Assembly: GCA_031368215.1 (NCBI GenBank)
Contig: JANLRD010000028.1
Coordinates: 1 to 64,000 of the forward strand
Direction of reading: 5' to 3'
Length of the DNA: 64,000 bases
Source of the DNA: JANLQX01 sp031368215
GTDB lineage: Bacteria > Actinomycetota > Acidimicrobiia > Acidimicrobiales > JANYDT01
The notes beneath the pieces were generated by a model. That model had not been told where the DNA came from. It saw nothing but the letters and a program-made list of their open reading frames with translations, and made no database searches. This document shows, in pieces, positions 61,586 through 64,000 of the stretch (within the stretch, counting starts at the first letter, position 1; each line of letters begins with the position of its first letter). Position numbers and translations under genes: made by a program.

Positions 61586-62386
61586 TCAGCCGAATGAGCC
61601 TTCGAGATCGACCACGACGGGGGCGTGGTCCGAAGGCAGCTTGCCCTTGCGGGCGTTGCGGTCGACGATCGCCCAGCGAACGCGGTCGATGACGGGCGAG
61701 GTGGCCAACACCAGGTCGATGCGCATACCTCGGTGCTGATGGAAGTCACCGGCGCGGTAGTCCCAGTACGTATAGAGCCGGTCACCGTCGTAGAGGTGAC
61801 GAAACGCATCACGGAAGCCGGCTGCTTCGAGTTCGCGCAGGCGGGAACGCTCAGCTTCGGTGACGTGCGTGGAGTTCGTGAACGCTGACGGCTTCCACAC
61901 GTCGCGATCGTCCGGCGCGATGTTGAAGTCGCCCATGATCACCGCGGGACGCTCGGCGTCGGCGGAATGCTCCGCCCTCAGACGATCAAGCCAGACGAGT
62001 TTTGCCTGGTAATGCGGGTCCTCGAGGCTACGGCCGTTGGGAACGTAGACACTGGTGACGCGTAGCCCGGCACATGTTGCGCTGAGGACTCGGGCCTCGC
62101 CGAGGATGGCGGCGGTGTAGTCGTCGACGCCGTCAGCAGGGGCAGCGAAGCCACGCTGAACCTCGTCAAGACCGACCCGACTGAGGATGGCGACACCGTT
62201 CCACTGTCCTTGGCCGAAATGCACGCTCTCGTACCCGAGGCCATGGAACACCATCGACGGAAAGGCCGTGTCGCCGAACTTCGTCTCCTGCAGGACAAGC
62301 ACATCGGCGTCGGCGTAGCCGAGCCACTCCTCAACGCGCGGGAGCCGGGCCTTGAGGGAGTTCACGTTCCACGTGGCGATGCGCAC
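61586..62386 (-). CDS. xthA: Exodeoxyribonuclease III (AP endonuclease)
   Basis: 266 residues. EEP-fold nuclease: RIATWNVNSLKARLPRVEEWL, DVLVLQETKFGD (metal Glu), VYVPNGRSLEDPHY, VIMGDFNIAPDDRDVW (Asp/Asn), HRGMRIDLVLAT and KLPSDHAPVVVDL (catalytic Asp/His). Cleaves abasic sites and degrades 3' ends in base-excision repair. Confidence 0.95.
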   Translation of the reverse strand: MRIATWNVNSLKARLPRVEEWLGYADADVLVLQETKFGDTAFPSMVFHGLGYESVHFGQGQWNGVAILSRVGLDEVQRGFAAPADGVDDYTAAILGEARVLSATCAGLRVTSVYVPNGRSLEDPHYQAKLVWLDRLRAEHSADAERPAVIMGDFNIAPDDRDVWKPSAFTNSTHVTEAERSRLRELEAAGFRDAFRHLYDGDRLYTYWDYRAGDFHQHRGMRIDLVLATSPVIDRVRWAIVDRNARKGKLPSDHAPVVVDLEGSFG

Positions 62387-62438
62387 GGCCGACGAGCCTA
62401 CGACGGCACGGTGAATAGCCCGGTCAGGTCCTGCGTCC

Positions 62439-64000
62439 CTACTTCGCAGACGCCTTCTTGGCCGGAGCTTTCCGGGGCACAGCCTTCTTGATCGGAGAAG
62501 CCGCTGTTGCCGCTGTTGCGGACTTCACCGGAGCGGCCTTCTTTGCCGTTTTCGGACGGGATGCCACCGGAGCGACTAGCCCAACCGGAGCCGCCTTCTT
62601 CGCAGCAGCCTTCTTCCGGGCGGGAGCACCGTCCGCCGGAGCGGGGGCGGGCGTAGCTGCGGCCTTTGCCACGTCCACGTTGCGACCGGCGACTCTCTTG
62701 GCCGGAGCCTTTGCCGCGGCGGGCTTCTTGACAGCCGCCTTCTTGACAGTCGCTTTCCTCGGCGACGACTTGCCGGACGGCGCGACGACTTGGGTGTCGC
62801 CCACCGACACCGGCTGCGCGGGTGCGTTGGCCGATGCCTTCGGTTTCGCCGCGCTCTTCTTGATCACCGCCTTGGCGGTCGACGCCGCGGAGAGCGCGGG
62901 AGCAGCGGACTTCCGGCCGCTGCGTTTCGTCGGCGGTGCTTCAGCAGCGGCGACCTCGTCAGCGGAAACTTCGGGAACGTTCTTTCTGCCCCGACTCGCG
63001 GGCTTCACCGTGCTCTTGGTTGGGCGGGCCTTGGACGGCTTCTTCTCACCGGCGCCAGACGCGGCCGGCGCAGAAGTGCCATCCGCGCCTCCGGCCGACG
63101 GCGAGCCGACGAGCGCCAGCTCGATGCCCCGACGTGCCGCGTCGAAGGCCTTCACGATGAAGTTGCGGGTTTCCCCACGACGAACCACTTCTTTCGCACT
63201 GCGAGGGGTCGGCTCGGCGAGACCGGAAAGCGGCACGTAGCAGCGGGCCCCTCCCGCCGTCACGTAGAAGCCGTGCGAGGAATAGTCGTCGACGACACCG
63301 TCGACGGCCGAACCGGGCAGGTTGGACGCGATGAAGGTGAGGAACACTCCGGGCTCGTTCACCGCCGGGGCGAAGGTCTCGACCTGCGGGCCCTCGCTAC
63401 GCCCCCGTCCGCGGCGCTTGCGGGCGCCACTGCCCGCATCCGCCGATCCGCCGCGGCCGGCGCCATCGTCGGCAAGGGTGACCCGATCGACCGATGACTC
63501 GTCGAACATGACCTCACCGGAGGACGAGCGACCGTCGTTGCGGCCGCCACGGCGCTTCTTCCGGCGTCGGCGGTCGCCGCTCTCGCCTCCCGCGTCACGG
63601 CCGGCGGCATCGTCGCTGCCCTTGGTGAGGAATGGGGGTGGCGCCTTCGGTACCGGCATCGGCCGCATGGCTTCCGGTGAACCCACCCGCACGGTCTGGC
63701 GCTTCGCCTCACGGACGGCCTCCCGGCTCTTCTGCCCGCGAACGGGGACCCGCGGGGTGAAGACCCATCCGAGGCCGGGAATCGGCTTGCCGCCGATGAG
63801 CCGGCCCTTCTCGAAGAGCCATTCGTAGGTTCCGTGGAACTCCTGGAAGGAGTCATTGGAGAACACTGTCGCTCCCAGCTTGTCGGCGACCTTGAGGATG
63901 AAGGCGTCACCGCGCCCGACCGTGCCGGCAGGTGGGGTGATGATCTCGCCGGCGAGGAACGCCTCCTCGAACACGGCGACATCGGCCGGATCGATGCGAT
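62439..64000 (-). CDS. PIN-like RNase domain + S1-like domain + histone-H1-like tail, 5' end outside the window
   Basis: The frame is open to the right edge (about 520 residues visible). The first visible part, VFEEAFLAGEIITPP, GRGDAFILKVADKLGATVFSNDSFQEFHG, looks like a Zc3h12a/NYN-type PIN ribonuclease. After a Lys/Arg-rich linker, an S1-like RNA-binding segment spans FLTFIASNLPGSAVDGVVDDYSSHGFYVTAGGARCYVPLSGL. The last 200 residues are Ala/Lys/Pro repeats such as KKAA, VKKP, APAKKA. The combination suggests an RNA- and possibly nucleoid-bound ribonuclease; the S1 call and the activity are inferred. Confidence 0.72.
   Translation of the reverse strand, partial: RIDPADVAVFEEAFLAGEIITPPAGTVGRGDAFILKVADKLGATVFSNDSFQEFHGTYEWLFEKGRLIGGKPIPGLGWVFTPRVPVRGQKSREAVREAKRQTVRVGSPEAMRPMPVPKAPPPFLTKGSDDAAGRDAGGESGDRRRRKKRRGGRNDGRSSSGEVMFDESSVDRVTLADDGAGRGGSADAGSGARKRRGRGRSEGPQVETFAPAVNEPGVFLTFIASNLPGSAVDGVVDDYSSHGFYVTAGGARCYVPLSGLAEPTPRSAKEVVRRGETRNFIVKAFDAARRGIELALVGSPSAGGADGTSAPAASGAGEKKPSKARPTKSTVKPASRGRKNVPEVSADEVAAAEAPPTKRSGRKSAAPALSAASTAKAVIKKSAAKPKASANAPAQPVSVGDTQVVAPSGKSSPRKATVKKAAVKKPAAAKAPAKRVAGRNVDVAKAAATPAPAPADGAPARKKAAAKKAAPVGLVAPVASRPKTAKKAAPVKSATAATAASPIKKAVPRKAPAKKASAK

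Overview
The window is high-GC, gene-dense bacterial DNA, about two-thirds G+C by eye. It has roughly 64 protein genes, no stretch over 300 bases without a gene, and no rRNA, tRNA, CRISPR, integrase, transposase or phage gene that I can see. Several gene types point to Actinomycetota: a GTP-type PEP carboxykinase, a PspC-fused sensor kinase with a NarL-type regulator, a mycothiol-type alcohol dehydrogenase next to a metallo-beta-lactamase-fold hydrolase, a UvrD2-like helicase with an HRDC tail, a DUF2505-type protein, and many acyl-CoA genes. A class such as Acidimicrobiia is plausible, but that is inference; there is no marker RNA to settle it.

Layout. 1-3.9 kb: the end of pckG, a nuclease-fold protein (DUF559-like) and an RluA-type pseudouridine synthase. 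4.0-7.7 kb: an envelope-stress island with a response regulator and PspC-kinase facing a PspC membrane protein and a 53-residue membrane protein. 7.8-13.5 kb: housekeeping enzymes, including class I fumarase coupled to a small unknown gene. 13.6-18.7 kb: a heterodimeric ABC exporter and an MFS exporter. 18.9-20.8 kb: a secreted repeat protein and a nitronate monooxygenase-like gene broken by an in-frame TAG. 20.8-28.3 kb: a DMT transporter facing a five-gene run (acyl-CoA dehydrogenase, phosphotransferase, TetR, amidohydrolase, MFS). The two sides are separated by a dyad-symmetric array of six 9-bp motifs.

28.3-37.9 kb holds surE, miaA, an L,D-transpeptidase, mutY, a MaoC hydratase, a long acyl-CoA dehydrogenase resembling methylsuccinyl-CoA dehydrogenase, and ddl. 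38-44.3 kb holds a PPOX/aldo-keto reductase pair, a uridine-kinase-like protein, a second DUF559-like gene bracketed by 73-bp direct repeats, an alpha-methylacyl-CoA racemase, an RDD protein and galK. 44.3-50.5 kb holds mscR with its hydrolase, a BtuF-like protein, a PH/SHOCT protein, uvrD2 and small genes. 50.6-54.3 kb is a three-gene carbohydrate or polyol operon (SDR, FGGY kinase, AGPS-like flavin oxidase). 54.4-64 kb holds prfC, a PP-loop protein, a MazF-type toxin-antitoxin pair, a PadR regulator with a perfect 16-bp operator palindrome, an ABC-F ATPase, xthA, and at the edge a PIN-like/S1/histone-H1-like fusion.

Most genes are ordinary chromosomal genes. The unusual signals are mainly non-coding: the 21-bp-periodic array at 21713-21851, the repeat-bracketed DUF559 gene with a related palindrome at about 54.4 kb, a GC-rich intergenic repeat family, and a decayed echo of the galK 3' end.
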